DNA of 64,000 nt. Source: JAYGED01 sp046582565. Its GTDB lineage: Bacteria; Pseudomonadota; Alphaproteobacteria; JAAXGF01. Under the pieces are notes generated by a model. That model was given only the letters and a program-made list of their open reading frames with translations, did no database searches and was not told the origin of the DNA. The position numbers were made by a program, and so were the translations under genes. The stretch is from NCBI GenBank assembly GCA_046582565.1, contig JAYGED010000078.1, positions 1 through 64,000 of the forward strand, read 5' to 3'. Below, piece by piece: positions 25,649-34,505 of the stretch. The number at the start of each line of letters is the position of its first letter. Within the stretch, counting starts at the first letter, position 1.

Positions 25649-27868
25649 TTGCCTAGAAGAAAGCCACGCCCGGCAACAGACGGCGCCTTCAGCCGCGAGG
25701 CCGTGATCGCCTTTATCAACGATAATCCGACAGCCTGCGGACGGCGCGATATCGCCCGTGCCTTCGGCCTGCGCAAGAACGCGCGCAAAGAGCTGAGCGC
25801 AATTTTGCGCGAGATCGAGGATGAAGGAATGGTGCCGCGCCGCCGCAAGCGACGGCTCTCCCAGGCGGACTATCTGCCCGATACCGCCGTGGTGGAGGTC
25901 ACCGGCATCGATAATGACGGCGAGCCCCTTGCCCGTCCCCTGGAGTGGCCCGGCGAAGGCGAGGCGCCGCCGATCGTCATGCTGCCCGAGCGTGGCGGCC
26001 GGGATGCCCTGGCCGTTGGCGACCGGGTGCTCGCCCGGCTCTCCAAGTCCGGCGCCGAGGGCTTCACAGGCCGCACCCTGCGCCGAATTCCCCGCGGGCC
26101 CGAGCGCGTCATGGGCATCTATAAGCGGATCAAGGGCGAAGGCCGCCTGATCCCCACCGACCGGCGCCTCAAATCGGAATTCAAGGTCTCCCAGTCCGAT
26201 TCGAAGGGCGCGCGGGATGGCGATCTGGTGTTCGCCGTGTCTGTCCCCGGGCGGAGCATGGGGCTGCCCCTGGCCCGGATTATCGAACTCATCGGCGCCT
26301 CTCTGGATGATCCACGCAGCTTCAGCCTGATCGCCATTCACGCCAACAATATCCCGATCGACTTCAGCGATGCCGCCCTCGCCGAGGCGGCAGCCGCCGA
26401 AGGGATGACTAAACCCGGCGCCCGCGAAGACCTGCGCGACATAGCGCTGATTACCATCGACGGCGCCGATGCCCGCGACTTCGACGATGCGGTGTGGGCC
26501 GAAGCCGATGGAGAAGGCGGCTGGCATGCCATGGTCGCCATTGCCGATGTCGCCCATTACGTGACGCCGGGAAGCGCGCTTGACCGCGACGCGCTGGTGC
26601 GCGGCAACTCGGTGTATTTTCCCGACCGGGTGGCGCCCATGCTGCCCGAAGCCCTGTCGAACGAGCTTTGTTCCCTGAAGCCGGACTGCCTACGCCCCTG
26701 CCTCGCCGTTCATCTATGGATCGACGGAGACGGCAGGCTCAAGCGCCATCGCTTCCTGCGCGGTTTGATGCGCTCGACGGCCCGCCTGACCTACGAACAG
26801 GTCCAGGCCGCCCGTGACGGACAGTCCGCCGACCCGCCTGACGTGATTGCGCCGCTCTATGGCGTCTTCAAAGCCCTGGACAAGGCGCGCAGGAGCCGCG
26901 GCGCCATCGACCTCGACCTGCCTGAACGCCTGGTCACCCTGGGGGATGACGGCCATGTGGAGTCCGTCGCGCCGCGCAGCCGCCTCGACAGCCACCGGTT
27001 GATCGAAGAGCTGATGATCTGCGCCAATGTGGCCGCCGCGGAGACCCTGGAAAAACATCAGACGGTGGCGATGTATCGTATTCACGACGAGCCCGGCCTG
27101 GAAAAGCTCAACGAGCTGCGCGATTTCCTCGCCGGCTTCGATATCGCCCTGGCGGCGGGCAAGAGCCCGAGGCCGAGCTATTTCAACCGCATCCTGGCCG
27201 ATGTGGAGGGCAAGCCGCACGCGCCGGCGGTCAATACCGCCATTCTGCGCAGCCAGGCCAAGGCTGAATACAGTCCTGACAACATCGGCCATTTCGGGCT
27301 CAACCTGTCGCGCTACTGTCACTTCACCTCGCCGATCCGGCGTTACGCCGACCTGTTGGTGCATCGCGCCCTGATCCGCGCCTTGACCCTCGGCGCGGGC
27401 GGTCTGCCGGAAGGCGCCGAGGATCTCTTCGTCGATCTGGGCGAGCAGATTTCCGCCACCGAGCGGCGCGCCCAGAAGGCCGAACGCCAGGCCATGGACC
27501 GCTATATGGCGGCCTATATGGAGGACCGTATCGGCGCCGTATTCGCCGGGCGGGTCTCTGGCGTCACCCGCTTCGGCCTGTTCGTCACCCTCGATGAGAC
27601 CGGCGCCGACGGCATCGTACCGCGCCGCAGCCTGGGCGCCAGGGTCGATGTGGACGAGGCCGCCCGCACGATGACTACCGGGGGGACGGCCGGGGGGCGC
27701 ATGATCAGGCTCGGCGACGCGGTCGAGGTCCGCCTGCGCCAGGCCGAGGTCGCCACCGGCAGCCTCGCCTTCGAGCTGTTATCGGGGGGAAGCGAGAGCC
27801 GGGCCCGCACCAAAAAACCGCGCAAAGGCCAAAAGCCACGCAAAGGCCGCCCTCAACGCCGCCGCTAA
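25649..27868 (+). CDS. rnr: ribonuclease R
   Basis: RNase R has 739 residues. The order of parts is an N-terminal winged-helix region (15-75), cold-shock domains (about 85-240), the RNB nuclease core with DARDFDDAVWAE near residue 272, an S1 domain near 625-700 (FAGRVSGVTRFGLFVTL), and a basic tail rich in Lys and Arg. It is a processive 3' to 5' exonuclease that can digest structured RNA. The start is TTG at 25649 because no ATG or GTG in the frame fits between the topA stop and the conserved N-terminus, and the ribosome binding site is weak. Low, topA-coupled expression is plausible. Confidence 0.93.
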   Translation: MPRRKPRPATDGAFSREAVIAFINDNPTACGRRDIARAFGLRKNARKELSAILREIEDEGMVPRRRKRRLSQADYLPDTAVVEVTGIDNDGEPLARPLEWPGEGEAPPIVMLPERGGRDALAVGDRVLARLSKSGAEGFTGRTLRRIPRGPERVMGIYKRIKGEGRLIPTDRRLKSEFKVSQSDSKGARDGDLVFAVSVPGRSMGLPLARIIELIGASLDDPRSFSLIAIHANNIPIDFSDAALAEAAAAEGMTKPGAREDLRDIALITIDGADARDFDDAVWAEADGEGGWHAMVAIADVAHYVTPGSALDRDALVRGNSVYFPDRVAPMLPEALSNELCSLKPDCLRPCLAVHLWIDGDGRLKRHRFLRGLMRSTARLTYEQVQAARDGQSADPPDVIAPLYGVFKALDKARRSRGAIDLDLPERLVTLGDDGHVESVAPRSRLDSHRLIEELMICANVAAAETLEKHQTVAMYRIHDEPGLEKLNELRDFLAGFDIALAAGKSPRPSYFNRILADVEGKPHAPAVNTAILRSQAKAEYSPDNIGHFGLNLSRYCHFTSPIRRYADLLVHRALIRALTLGAGGLPEGAEDLFVDLGEQISATERRAQKAERQAMDRYMAAYMEDRIGAVFAGRVSGVTRFGLFVTLDETGADGIVPRRSLGARVDVDEAARTMTTGGTAGGRMIRLGDAVEVRLRQAEVATGSLAFELLSGGSESRARTKKPRKGQKPRKGRPQRRR

Positions 27869-27876
27869 GCGGTTAG

Positions 27877-28908
27877 TCAGAGCGTCACATAGGCCTGATA
27901 GGTGAGCCCGACGGCGAGAGAGCCGGTCAGGCCGAGGGCCAGATACCACATGAAAACGGGCCGTCTGACCAGGGCGAAGACGGCCATGGCGGCGGGAATG
28001 CTGGTCACCCCGCCGGCTACCATGAAGGCGAGCCCGGCGCCGGGCGCCATGCCCATGTCGACCAGGGCCGAGACCGTGGGGATGGCGGCATAGCCGTTGA
28101 GATAGGCGGGAACACCGACGATTACCGCCAGGGGGATCGCCCACAGGCTGTCGCCGCCGAGGGAGCTTGCGATGGCTTCGGCCGGCACATAGGCGACCAT
28201 CAGGCTCTCCAGCAGGAAGGCCAGGGTCAGCCATTTGAACAGAAACCAGCCGGTGGTCCGCGCCTCGCCGGCAAACAGGGCGCGGCGCTCGCCCTCGTGC
28301 CAAAAGCGCCAGACCAGCTTTGTATCATCCTCCAGGCTGGGCCCGGCGCAACCGCCGCAACCGCCATCGAACGCCTTAAGCGGGTCCGCAAAGGCGCCAC
28401 GAGCGGTCAGGGCATGAGTGGCAAAACCGGCGACAAGGCCAATCGAGAAGGCCGAGAGGGTCTTGGCCAGGGTGAATTCGAGACCCATGACCGGGGCCAT
28501 CAGGACGAACATTTCCGGATCCATCAGCGGCGAGGCGATCCAGAACGCCATGACCGGCGCGAGCGGCACCCCCGAGGCGAGCAGAGCGGCGATGATCGGC
28601 ACCACGCCACAGGAGCAGAACGGCGAGAGAGCGCCGAACAGGGCGGCGACGAAAATCACCGGCGCCTGGCGACCGCTGAATATCACGGCGATCTGGCGAT
28701 CCAAGCCGGTCGCCTTGACCGACGCCGCGACCAGCACCGAGGCGAGCAGGAAGGGGGCGATGAAGACCAGGGAATCCAGGGTGAAGACCAGGGAGTCGAG
28801 CGACTGGCCGGGCACGGCGGCGAGCAACAAGGCAAACAGGCCGAGGGTGGCGAGAACCACCCGGTCCATGCGGCGGACAACGTCCAGGGAGAGAGTTATA
28901 TCGGTCAT
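27877..28908 (-). CDS. ArsP/DUF318-type permease
   Basis: This membrane protein has 343 residues and eight or so hydrophobic segments. It belongs to the permease family that includes ArsP (organoarsenical efflux) and SO_0444-type proteins. The characteristic ALSPFCSCGVVPIIAALL motif is near residue 95, and a cysteine/glycine patch GGCGGCAG lies in the central loop near 180. Cysteines in the first motif are thought to bind a soft ligand such as arsenic. Its ATG at 28908 lies one base after the stop of the ArsR-type regulator, so the pair is one operon. The true substrate (organoarsenical, metal or other) is inference. Confidence 0.82.
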   Translation of the reverse strand: MTDITLSLDVVRRMDRVVLATLGLFALLLAAVPGQSLDSLVFTLDSLVFIAPFLLASVLVAASVKATGLDRQIAVIFSGRQAPVIFVAALFGALSPFCSCGVVPIIAALLASGVPLAPVMAFWIASPLMDPEMFVLMAPVMGLEFTLAKTLSAFSIGLVAGFATHALTARGAFADPLKAFDGGCGGCAGPSLEDDTKLVWRFWHEGERRALFAGEARTTGWFLFKWLTLAFLLESLMVAYVPAEAIASSLGGDSLWAIPLAVIVGVPAYLNGYAAIPTVSALVDMGMAPGAGLAFMVAGGVTSIPAAMAVFALVRRPVFMWYLALGLTGSLAVGLTYQAYVTL

Positions 28909-28909
28909 C

Positions 28910-29242
28910 TCAGCTCGCCTCACTGTTCACGTCATCGATCCCGGCGCAGCATTCCTCGGTCAGCATATCGACCAGGGACTGCATCAGTGCGAAATCGAGT
29001 TTGCAGCGCAGCACCCTGCCTTGGCGTTCCTGGCTGATCAGCCCGCCGGTGACAAGATGAAGGATATGGTGGGACAAGGTCGAAGCAGGCATATCCATAT
29101 GACGCCGGATGTCGCCGACGGACAAACCGTCCGCCCCGGCGCGGACCAGCAGACGAACGATTTCCAGGCGCGTCGGGTTGCCGAGCTTTTCGAGACACTG
29201 AGCCGCTTGTTGAATTTCCATGGTTGACATATAGGCCGCCAT
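28910..29242 (-). CDS. ArsR/SmtB-family transcriptional regulator
   Basis: This 110-residue winged-helix repressor of the ArsR family shows CLEKLGNPTRLEIVRLLVRAG (helices 1-2) and the recognition helix MPASTLSHHILHLVTGGL. The classical arsenic-binding ELCVCDL motif in helix 3 is absent; the matching stretch reads GLSVGDIRRH. A Cys-Cys pair (TEECCAGI) near the C-terminus may instead bind the ligand. It precedes the permease by one base and presumably represses the pair until ligand is bound. The start may be any of three in-frame ATGs (29242, 29230, 29221); the longest is given. Confidence 0.88.
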   Translation of the reverse strand: MAAYMSTMEIQQAAQCLEKLGNPTRLEIVRLLVRAGADGLSVGDIRRHMDMPASTLSHHILHLVTGGLISQERQGRVLRCKLDFALMQSLVDMLTEECCAGIDDVNSEAS

Positions 29243-29261
29243 CCGATCCGTGTCAACGATA

Positions 29262-29271
29262 ATTCTAGAAT
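29262..29271. promoter_or_regulatory. putative ArsR operator palindrome
   Basis: The perfect ten-base palindrome ATTCTAGAAT lies 20 bases upstream of the ArsR gene, within an AT-rich promoter area. Next to it is a near direct repeat of actattc (ctattcgactattc on the minus strand). Position and symmetry fit an ArsR-family operator, and it could also affect the divergent sfsA promoter. No experiment or consensus match is claimed. Confidence 0.45.
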
Positions 29272-29330
29272 AGTCGAATAGTTATTAAACCACTGTTGAC
29301 TCAGCATCTATGCACCCCTACCTAGAATTC

Positions 29331-30068
29331 ATGAAATTCCCCGACCCGTTGATCCGTGGCCGCCTGATCAAGCGATACAAGCGGTTCCTGAGCGACCATG
29401 AGATCGACGGCGGCGCCGTGGTTGTGGCCCATTGCGCCAACCCCGGCGCCATGCTGGGCCTGAAGGAGCCGGGCTCCGAGGTCTGGCTGTCGCCGTCGCG
29501 CAACCCGGCGCGCAAGCTCAAATATTCCTGGGAACTGCTGCGCGTCGACGGCTCTCTGGTCGGCATCAACACGGCGCTTCCCAACGGTATCGTCGCCGAG
29601 GCCATCGAGGCCGGCAAGATCGCCGAACTCACGGGCTACGACTCCCTGCGCCGCGAAGTGAAGTACGGCAAGAATTCCCGCATCGACATCCTGCTCGAAG
29701 CGGATGGGAAACCGCCCTGCTACGTCGAAGTCAAAAACGTCCATCTCAAACGCAACAGTCGTGCCGAGTTCCCGGATTCGGTGACCGCTCGGGGCGCCAA
29801 GCATCTGCGAGAACTGGCCGACATGGTGGCCGGCGGCGCCCGCGCGGTGATGCTCTATCTGGTGCAGCGCGAAGACTGCGACGGTTTCGCCATTGCCGGC
29901 GACCTCGATCCGACTTACGCGGAGACCTTCGAGCAATCGCGCGCCGCCGGTGTTGAAGCAATCTGTTATTCTTGTAAACTGACTACGCAATCAATAACCC
30001 TGGATCAAGCTCTGCCTGTCCATCTAGACGACTCATCATCTCATACCAAGGAACCTCATCAATCGTGA
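29331..30068 (+). CDS. sfsA: DNA/RNA nuclease SfsA family protein
   Basis: The protein has 245 residues if it begins at the ATG at 29331 (MKFPDPLIRGRLIKRYKRFL), which aligns with the family N-terminus; an in-frame ATG at 29310 would add seven residues. Motifs include HCANPGAMLGLKEPG near residue 40, YGKNSRIDILLE near 116, and YVEVKNVHL with PDSVTARGAKHL near 135-160. The E-V-K segment is the nuclease-like active site in this fold. SfsA was named for effects on maltose genes in E. coli and is now described as a nuclease-like DNA-binding protein. Its stop overlaps the GTG start of map. Confidence 0.92.
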   Translation: MKFPDPLIRGRLIKRYKRFLSDHEIDGGAVVVAHCANPGAMLGLKEPGSEVWLSPSRNPARKLKYSWELLRVDGSLVGINTALPNGIVAEAIEAGKIAELTGYDSLRREVKYGKNSRIDILLEADGKPPCYVEVKNVHLKRNSRAEFPDSVTARGAKHLRELADMVAGGARAVMLYLVQREDCDGFAIAGDLDPTYAETFEQSRAAGVEAICYSCKLTTQSITLDQALPVHLDDSSSHTKEPHQS

Positions 30069-30871
30069 AAAACAGCGAAAGCCGCACAGCTGAGGGCATC
30101 CTCATCCATGGCGCCGAGGACTATGAAGCCATGCGCGTCGCCGGCAGGCTGGCCGCCGAGACTCTCGATTTCATCACCCCGCATGTGGTGCCCGGCGTCA
30201 CGACCGGAATACTCGATGATCTGTGCGCCGGCTTCGTGCGCGATCTCGGCGCGATCTCGGCGCCGCTCAATTATCGCGGCTTTCCCAAATCGATCTGCAC
30301 CTCGATCAACCATGTGGTCTGTCACGGCATACCCGGCGACAAGCGGTTACAGGACGGCGATGTCATCAATATCGACGTCACTCCCATCGTCGACGGCTGG
30401 CACGGCGATACGAGCCGCATGTTTTTGGTCGGCAACGTTCCACTCAAGGCCCGGCGCCTGGTCGATATAACCTATGAAGCGATGATGCGCGGCATCGCCG
30501 TCATCAAGCCCGGCGCCACCCTGGGCGATATCGGCCATGCCATTCAATCCTATGCCGAGGGCGAGCGTTGCTCGGTGGTCCGCGATTTCTGCGGTCATGG
30601 CCTCGGGCGGATATTCCATGACGCCCCCAATGTGGTGCATTACGGCCGCCCCGGCGAAGGCGTGGTGTTGCGTGAAGGCATGTTCTTCACCGTCGAGCCG
30701 ATGATCAATCTCGGCACCTATGAGGTGAAGCTGTTGAAGGACGGCTGGACCGCGGTCACCAAGGACCGTTCCCTGTCGGCGCAGTTCGAACATTCGATCG
30801 CGGTGACCGCCGACGGCCATGAGATCTTCACCCTGTCGCCGACGGACAGGCATGCCCCGCCCTACAGTTGA
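30065..30871 (+). CDS. map: methionine aminopeptidase, type I
   Basis: The protein has 268 residues and removes the initiator methionine from new proteins. The five metal ligands are in place: Asp in VINIDVTPIVDGWHGDTSRMF (two aspartates near 101 and 112), His in GHGLGRIFHD near 178, Glu in TVEPMINLG near 211 and Glu in QFEHSIAVT near 242. The substrate-side histidine of the type I enzymes is in NHVVCHGIPG near 85. It starts with GTG overlapping the sfsA stop (GTGA). radC follows after six bases. Confidence 0.96.
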   Translation: MKNSESRTAEGILIHGAEDYEAMRVAGRLAAETLDFITPHVVPGVTTGILDDLCAGFVRDLGAISAPLNYRGFPKSICTSINHVVCHGIPGDKRLQDGDVINIDVTPIVDGWHGDTSRMFLVGNVPLKARRLVDITYEAMMRGIAVIKPGATLGDIGHAIQSYAEGERCSVVRDFCGHGLGRIFHDAPNVVHYGRPGEGVVLREGMFFTVEPMINLGTYEVKLLKDGWTAVTKDRSLSAQFEHSIAVTADGHEIFTLSPTDRHAPPYS

Positions 30872-30877
30872 ACTTTA

Positions 30878-31570
30878 ATGAGTGGCAAACCGAATAAACC
30901 GGCTGGCCACGCCGGTCATCGTGAACGCCTGCGCGACCGCTTCCTCAATGCCGGTGCGGACGCTCTCGCCGATTACGAACTGCTTGAACTAATTCTGTTT
31001 TCCGCCCTGCCCCGGGTCGACACGAAAGCCACCGCCAAGGCCCTGCTTTCGCGCTTCGGCAGCTTCGCCGCTGTCATCAGCGCCGAACCTCAGCGCCTCG
31101 AAGAGGTCAAGGGTATCGGGCGCGCCGGCGTGGTCGCGCTGAAAGCGGTGCAGGCGGCGGCCCTGGCCTACATGCGCGACGAGATCATGGATCAACCCAT
31201 ATTGAGTTCGTGGGACAAGCTGTTGCGATATTGCAAGGCGAGCATGGGCCATAACGCCACGGAACAGTTCCGTATCCTGTTCCTCAACAACAAAAATGCC
31301 CTGATCGCCGACGAGGTCCAGCAAAAGGGCACCGTCGATCACACCCCGGTCTATCCCCGCGAAGTGGTCAAGCGCGCGCTTGAATTGGGCGCCACCTCCC
31401 TGATCATGGTGCATAACCACCCGAGCGGCGACCCGACCCCGTCCAAGGGCGACATCGCCATGACCCGCCAGGTGGTCGAGGCCGCGGCCAAGCTTCAGAT
31501 CGCCGTCCATGACCATCTCATCATCGGCCGCAACGACCATGCCAGCTTCAAGGCCATGGGCCTGCTCTAG
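30878..31570 (+). CDS. radC: RadC-family JAB1/MPN metalloprotease-like protein
   Basis: This 230-residue protein has helix-hairpin-helix-like DNA-binding sequence at the front (EVKGIGRAGVVALKAVQAAA near 75-95). The C-terminal JAMM domain holds the zinc motif HNHPSGDPTPSKGD near residue 180. Despite its name, a direct role in DNA repair is not established; the fold is that of zinc isopeptidases. The gene follows map closely and its last base is shared with the GTG start of the next gene, so sfsA-map-radC and the following gene appear to form one transcript. Confidence 0.93.
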   Translation: MSGKPNKPAGHAGHRERLRDRFLNAGADALADYELLELILFSALPRVDTKATAKALLSRFGSFAAVISAEPQRLEEVKGIGRAGVVALKAVQAAALAYMRDEIMDQPILSSWDKLLRYCKASMGHNATEQFRILFLNNKNALIADEVQQKGTVDHTPVYPREVVKRALELGATSLIMVHNHPSGDPTPSKGDIAMTRQVVEAAAKLQIAVHDHLIIGRNDHASFKAMGLL

Positions 31571-32085
31571 TGAAATATTACCAGCGAATCATCTGGGGCG
31601 CGCTTCTGTTCCTGACGCTCATGGGCGCGCCCGCCCTGGCGGATCAGATCCTGCTCCTGTCGGACGGGCAGACGGTGATTTTGAGAGACGATGGAACCTG
31701 GGCCTATAGGGAAGAGAAGATTACCGGCGCCTTAAGCCTGGACTTTGGAAAATCCAAATACCAGCAAGGGCAATGCTATGCATGGCCCAGCCTGACAAAC
31801 GATTCAAACAAGTTCGTCGACGGCCTGGCAATAAGCTATTCAACCCATTCCGGTAATGGCGCAACCCTCAGAACCAGCACGCTTAATTTCAATGTGATCG
31901 GCGTCGGAAAAGTCGTAACGCAGCAGGAATATTTGACTAAATTTGCCGCCGCTACATGCAATGACGTGGCCTATATTCAAATTGACGGCATCAACAAATG
32001 CAAAATCGGCGGGAAAAATAAAAATAGCCAAATTTGCAACGATCTTTTGACCGTTTCCGCCGAGGGTATACGGGCCGTTAAATAA
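31570..32085 (+). CDS. secreted protein of unknown function
   Basis: This 171-residue protein is not assigned to a family by me. The N-terminus is a signal peptide (KYYQRIIWGALLFLTLMG, cleavage after APALA near residue 24). The mature part begins DQILLLSDGQTVILRDDGTWAY, a short beta motif found at the start of several small envelope proteins. Four cysteines in the mature part could form disulfides. Its start (GTG) overlaps the radC stop by one base. The second half is clearly richer in A+T than its neighbours, for example the aaa-rich codons near 32000-32030, suggesting a different history. Confidence 0.7.
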   Translation: MKYYQRIIWGALLFLTLMGAPALADQILLLSDGQTVILRDDGTWAYREEKITGALSLDFGKSKYQQGQCYAWPSLTNDSNKFVDGLAISYSTHSGNGATLRTSTLNFNVIGVGKVVTQQEYLTKFAAATCNDVAYIQIDGINKCKIGGKNKNSQICNDLLTVSAEGIRAVK

Positions 32086-32091
32086 ACCTCT

Positions 32092-33444
32092 TCAACCCAC
32101 CGCCCCCATAATCGCCTCTGTGAATTCAGCAAAAACAGCGTTGTGGCGGTCGATGTCGGCGGGGCTGGTCTCGGGCGACACCAGGGCGACGTTATAGAAG
32201 ATGGTCAGCATGATCCCCCGATTGAGGAAGAACAGGCGGAACAGCCGGTCGAGGACCGGATCGGCGCCGCCGCGCGCCTCGGTGGCATTCGAGGGCTCAC
32301 CCTTTAACCAGCGGTATTCCACGCGGGCGCCGAGCCGGGCAACGCCCCAGGGCAGGCCATGGTCCGCGATGATGTCGGCGACCCCGGATTCCAGACGCTT
32401 CGCCTGGGTCGTCATGTGGTCATAGGCCGCCTCGGTCATGACCTCCTCGAGCGTGGCCCGCATGGCGGCCATGGCAAGGGCGCTGCCGGACAGAGTGCCG
32501 GTGATTCCGGTGACGAAACTGTCGAGACCGTCGATCCAGGCGGTGATCTTTTCGCCGACCGCGGCGCTATAGCCGTAGACCGCCGCGGACACGCCACCAG
32601 CGAGCGGCTTGCCCAGGGTTATCAGGTCGGGCTCCAGACCATATTCCCTGACACCGCCGCCGGGCCCGGCGCAGATGCTGTGGGTCTCATCGATTATCAG
32701 CAAGGCCCCATGCTCGCGGGTCGCGGCGCGAAGCGCCTCGTGAAACCCGGGCTTGGGAAACACCAGCCCGACATTTGTCAGCGCCGGTTCGCACAGCACG
32801 CAGGCGATATCGCCCTCGGCGAGAGCCGCTTCGACGGCGGCGATATCATTGAATTCAACCATGCGGCTGGTCTCGGCCGGATCGATACCCGGACCCATGT
32901 TTTCGGCGCCGGGTCGCATCACGCCGTTCTCCAGGGTCGCCAAGGTTTCGTCGAGACTGCCATGATAACAGCCGTTGAAAATCAGCACGCGCCGCCGGCC
33001 GGTGATCGCGCGGGCGATCTTGATGGCAAAGCGGTTGGCGTCGGTGGCGCTCAGGGCAAACTGCCAATGGGGCAGACCGAAGCGCGCCGCCAAGCCCTCG
33101 CCGACATGAATCGAATCCTCGGTCGGCAGCATGAAACTCATACCGTTCGCGGCCTGAGCCGCCATCGCCTTGACCACCGGCGCCGGCGAATGGCCGAACA
33201 AGGCGCCGGTGTCGCCGAGGCAGAAGTCGATATAGTCATGGCCGTCCACATCGCGGAGGCGCGCCCCCTTGCCGGATTCGATGAACAACGGATGCGGCGA
33301 CGCCCACTGTGTCATCCAGGGCATGGGAACGCCGTTATGGAGTGAGTGCTTGGCGCGCTCGAACAGGGCCAGCGATTTGCCGTTCGCCTCGCTGAATCTG
33401 CGTTGTTCGGCCGCCAGCAGGGCAGCAAATCGGTGGCGATCCAT
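32092..33444 (-). CDS. class III aminotransferase, glutamate-1-semialdehyde aminomutase-like
   Basis: This 450-residue PLP enzyme of aminotransferase class III shows GARLRDVDGHDYIDFCLGDTG near residue 60, ALSATDANRFAIKIAR near 130 (where most relatives read TGTEA), and LLIIDETHS with the PLP aspartate near 245. The Schiff-base lysine is in LITLGKPLAGGVSAAVYG near 278. It resembles hemL-type proteins but differs from true HemL, so it more probably acts on an amino acid or amine in catabolism. The TGATG overlap with the upstream eipB-like gene indicates co-transcription, though no shared role is obvious. Confidence 0.85.
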   Translation of the reverse strand: MDRHRFAALLAAEQRRFSEANGKSLALFERAKHSLHNGVPMPWMTQWASPHPLFIESGKGARLRDVDGHDYIDFCLGDTGALFGHSPAPVVKAMAAQAANGMSFMLPTEDSIHVGEGLAARFGLPHWQFALSATDANRFAIKIARAITGRRRVLIFNGCYHGSLDETLATLENGVMRPGAENMGPGIDPAETSRMVEFNDIAAVEAALAEGDIACVLCEPALTNVGLVFPKPGFHEALRAATREHGALLIIDETHSICAGPGGGVREYGLEPDLITLGKPLAGGVSAAVYGYSAAVGEKITAWIDGLDSFVTGITGTLSGSALAMAAMRATLEEVMTEAAYDHMTTQAKRLESGVADIIADHGLPWGVARLGARVEYRWLKGEPSNATEARGGADPVLDRLFRLFFLNRGIMLTIFYNVALVSPETSPADIDRHNAVFAEFTEAIMGAVG

Positions 33445-34247
33445 CAGCAGTCTGCGGCCGGCAAAATTTCGAGCTTATCGAGCCGGCCATCGATAGCAAA
33501 ACTGTCGTAATCGAGGGTCAAATGGCGCGCAACCCCGTTCGCCTGCAACATCATCCCAACCTCCACATTGGGTTCCGGTGCCGCCGAAGAGGCGCCGTAA
33601 AATGCCAGCCGAATGGGCCAGACCTTGGGCTCCACCTGCTCGCCGTCGAGAATTTCAGCTGTCGTCGGCGGGCCGATAAAGGCGCTGATCTGGCTGGCGC
33701 CGTCCGGAGATGTGCCGTCAAACACGGCGCGGCTGACGAAGCTCTCACCGGCTTCGGCGGCAACGATCAACAGCGCGGTATGCTGGCTGGGAAACAACGT
33801 ACCGGGCGCGAGTTCCAGATTCACCCCCGCTGGACTGCCGAGCACCACCACGCCAGCGCCACCAACCGAGTCTAATCCAGCCTCTCCGCCGAGTTCCTCA
33901 ACGAGAACGCCATCCTGCTCGGCCTTCTGCTCGAAGCGGAACCGCCGGCCGTCTTTTGATTCCCAGCTGGCAAAGCTGGTATAGGAACGGATGACATCGC
34001 CGTGGAAATTGACGATGGTCAGAGCGATACGCTGCTTGAGAGTCCAGCCGTCGCAAACATCAGCCACCTCGATGAGCATCTGACCGACGAGTTCGGCGAT
34101 GTCGCTGGACTGGTCCGCCGACTTCAGGCTCATGTCATAAATCGCCAAATGAGAGGCCATGACCGGCGATCCAGCCTGAGCGCCAGTTAGAGTGGGCAGC
34201 ACCAACAGGGCAGCAAGCAGTAAGATTCGACGATACAGCGCGATCAT
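33444..34247 (-). CDS. eipB: EipB-like periplasmic cell-envelope protein (DUF1849)
   Basis: The protein has 267 residues with an N-terminal signal peptide (RRILLLAALLVLPTLTGAQA). After cleavage the sequence begins SPVMASHLAIYDMSLKSA, then EVADVCDGWTLKQRIAL and SYTSFASWESKDGRRFRF, all hallmarks of the EipB family that forms a spiral beta structure in the alphaproteobacterial periplasm. Two cysteines, one in VCDG near residue 65 and one as the last residue (PAADC), match the conserved disulfide pair. In Brucella EipB supports envelope integrity. It heads a two-gene operon with the aminotransferase, its stop sharing a base with that ATG. Confidence 0.85.
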   Translation of the reverse strand: MIALYRRILLLAALLVLPTLTGAQAGSPVMASHLAIYDMSLKSADQSSDIAELVGQMLIEVADVCDGWTLKQRIALTIVNFHGDVIRSYTSFASWESKDGRRFRFEQKAEQDGVLVEELGGEAGLDSVGGAGVVVLGSPAGVNLELAPGTLFPSQHTALLIVAAEAGESFVSRAVFDGTSPDGASQISAFIGPPTTAEILDGEQVEPKVWPIRLAFYGASSAAPEPNVEVGMMLQANGVARHLTLDYDSFAIDGRLDKLEILPAADC

Positions 34248-34505
34248 GGCAACTTATCCAGGGTTTCCATTCCTCTAGGCATGAGATTAGAGCAATATTC
34301 GCCAACTCGCGAGGTTTTCACGCGGGATCGCCGATGTGACGAGGCAAATCCTGCCGAGCGGCAGTTCCTGCCTCTCGAATATGAGAGAAATCTGAAATAT
34401 AGTTTTGTTTTACAACAAATTAGCATTGGCATACGGCTTGCTACCTATATCTGTAACAGTGCGTCATCTAAAGGCGCCGAGGTCTTTACAAAGGAAATTG
34501 GGTAC

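Noticed and set aside
32092..33444. True HemL (glutamate-1-semialdehyde aminomutase)
   Set aside because: The fold matches, but several substrate-site stretches differ (for example SATDAN in place of TGTEA) and no haem gene adjoins.
34281..34505. 75-residue N-terminal extension of the diguanylate cyclase
   Set aside because: The stretch is AT-rich, lacks a ribosome binding site at its first ATG and shows no sensor-domain features; the ATG at 34506 has AAGGA upstream.
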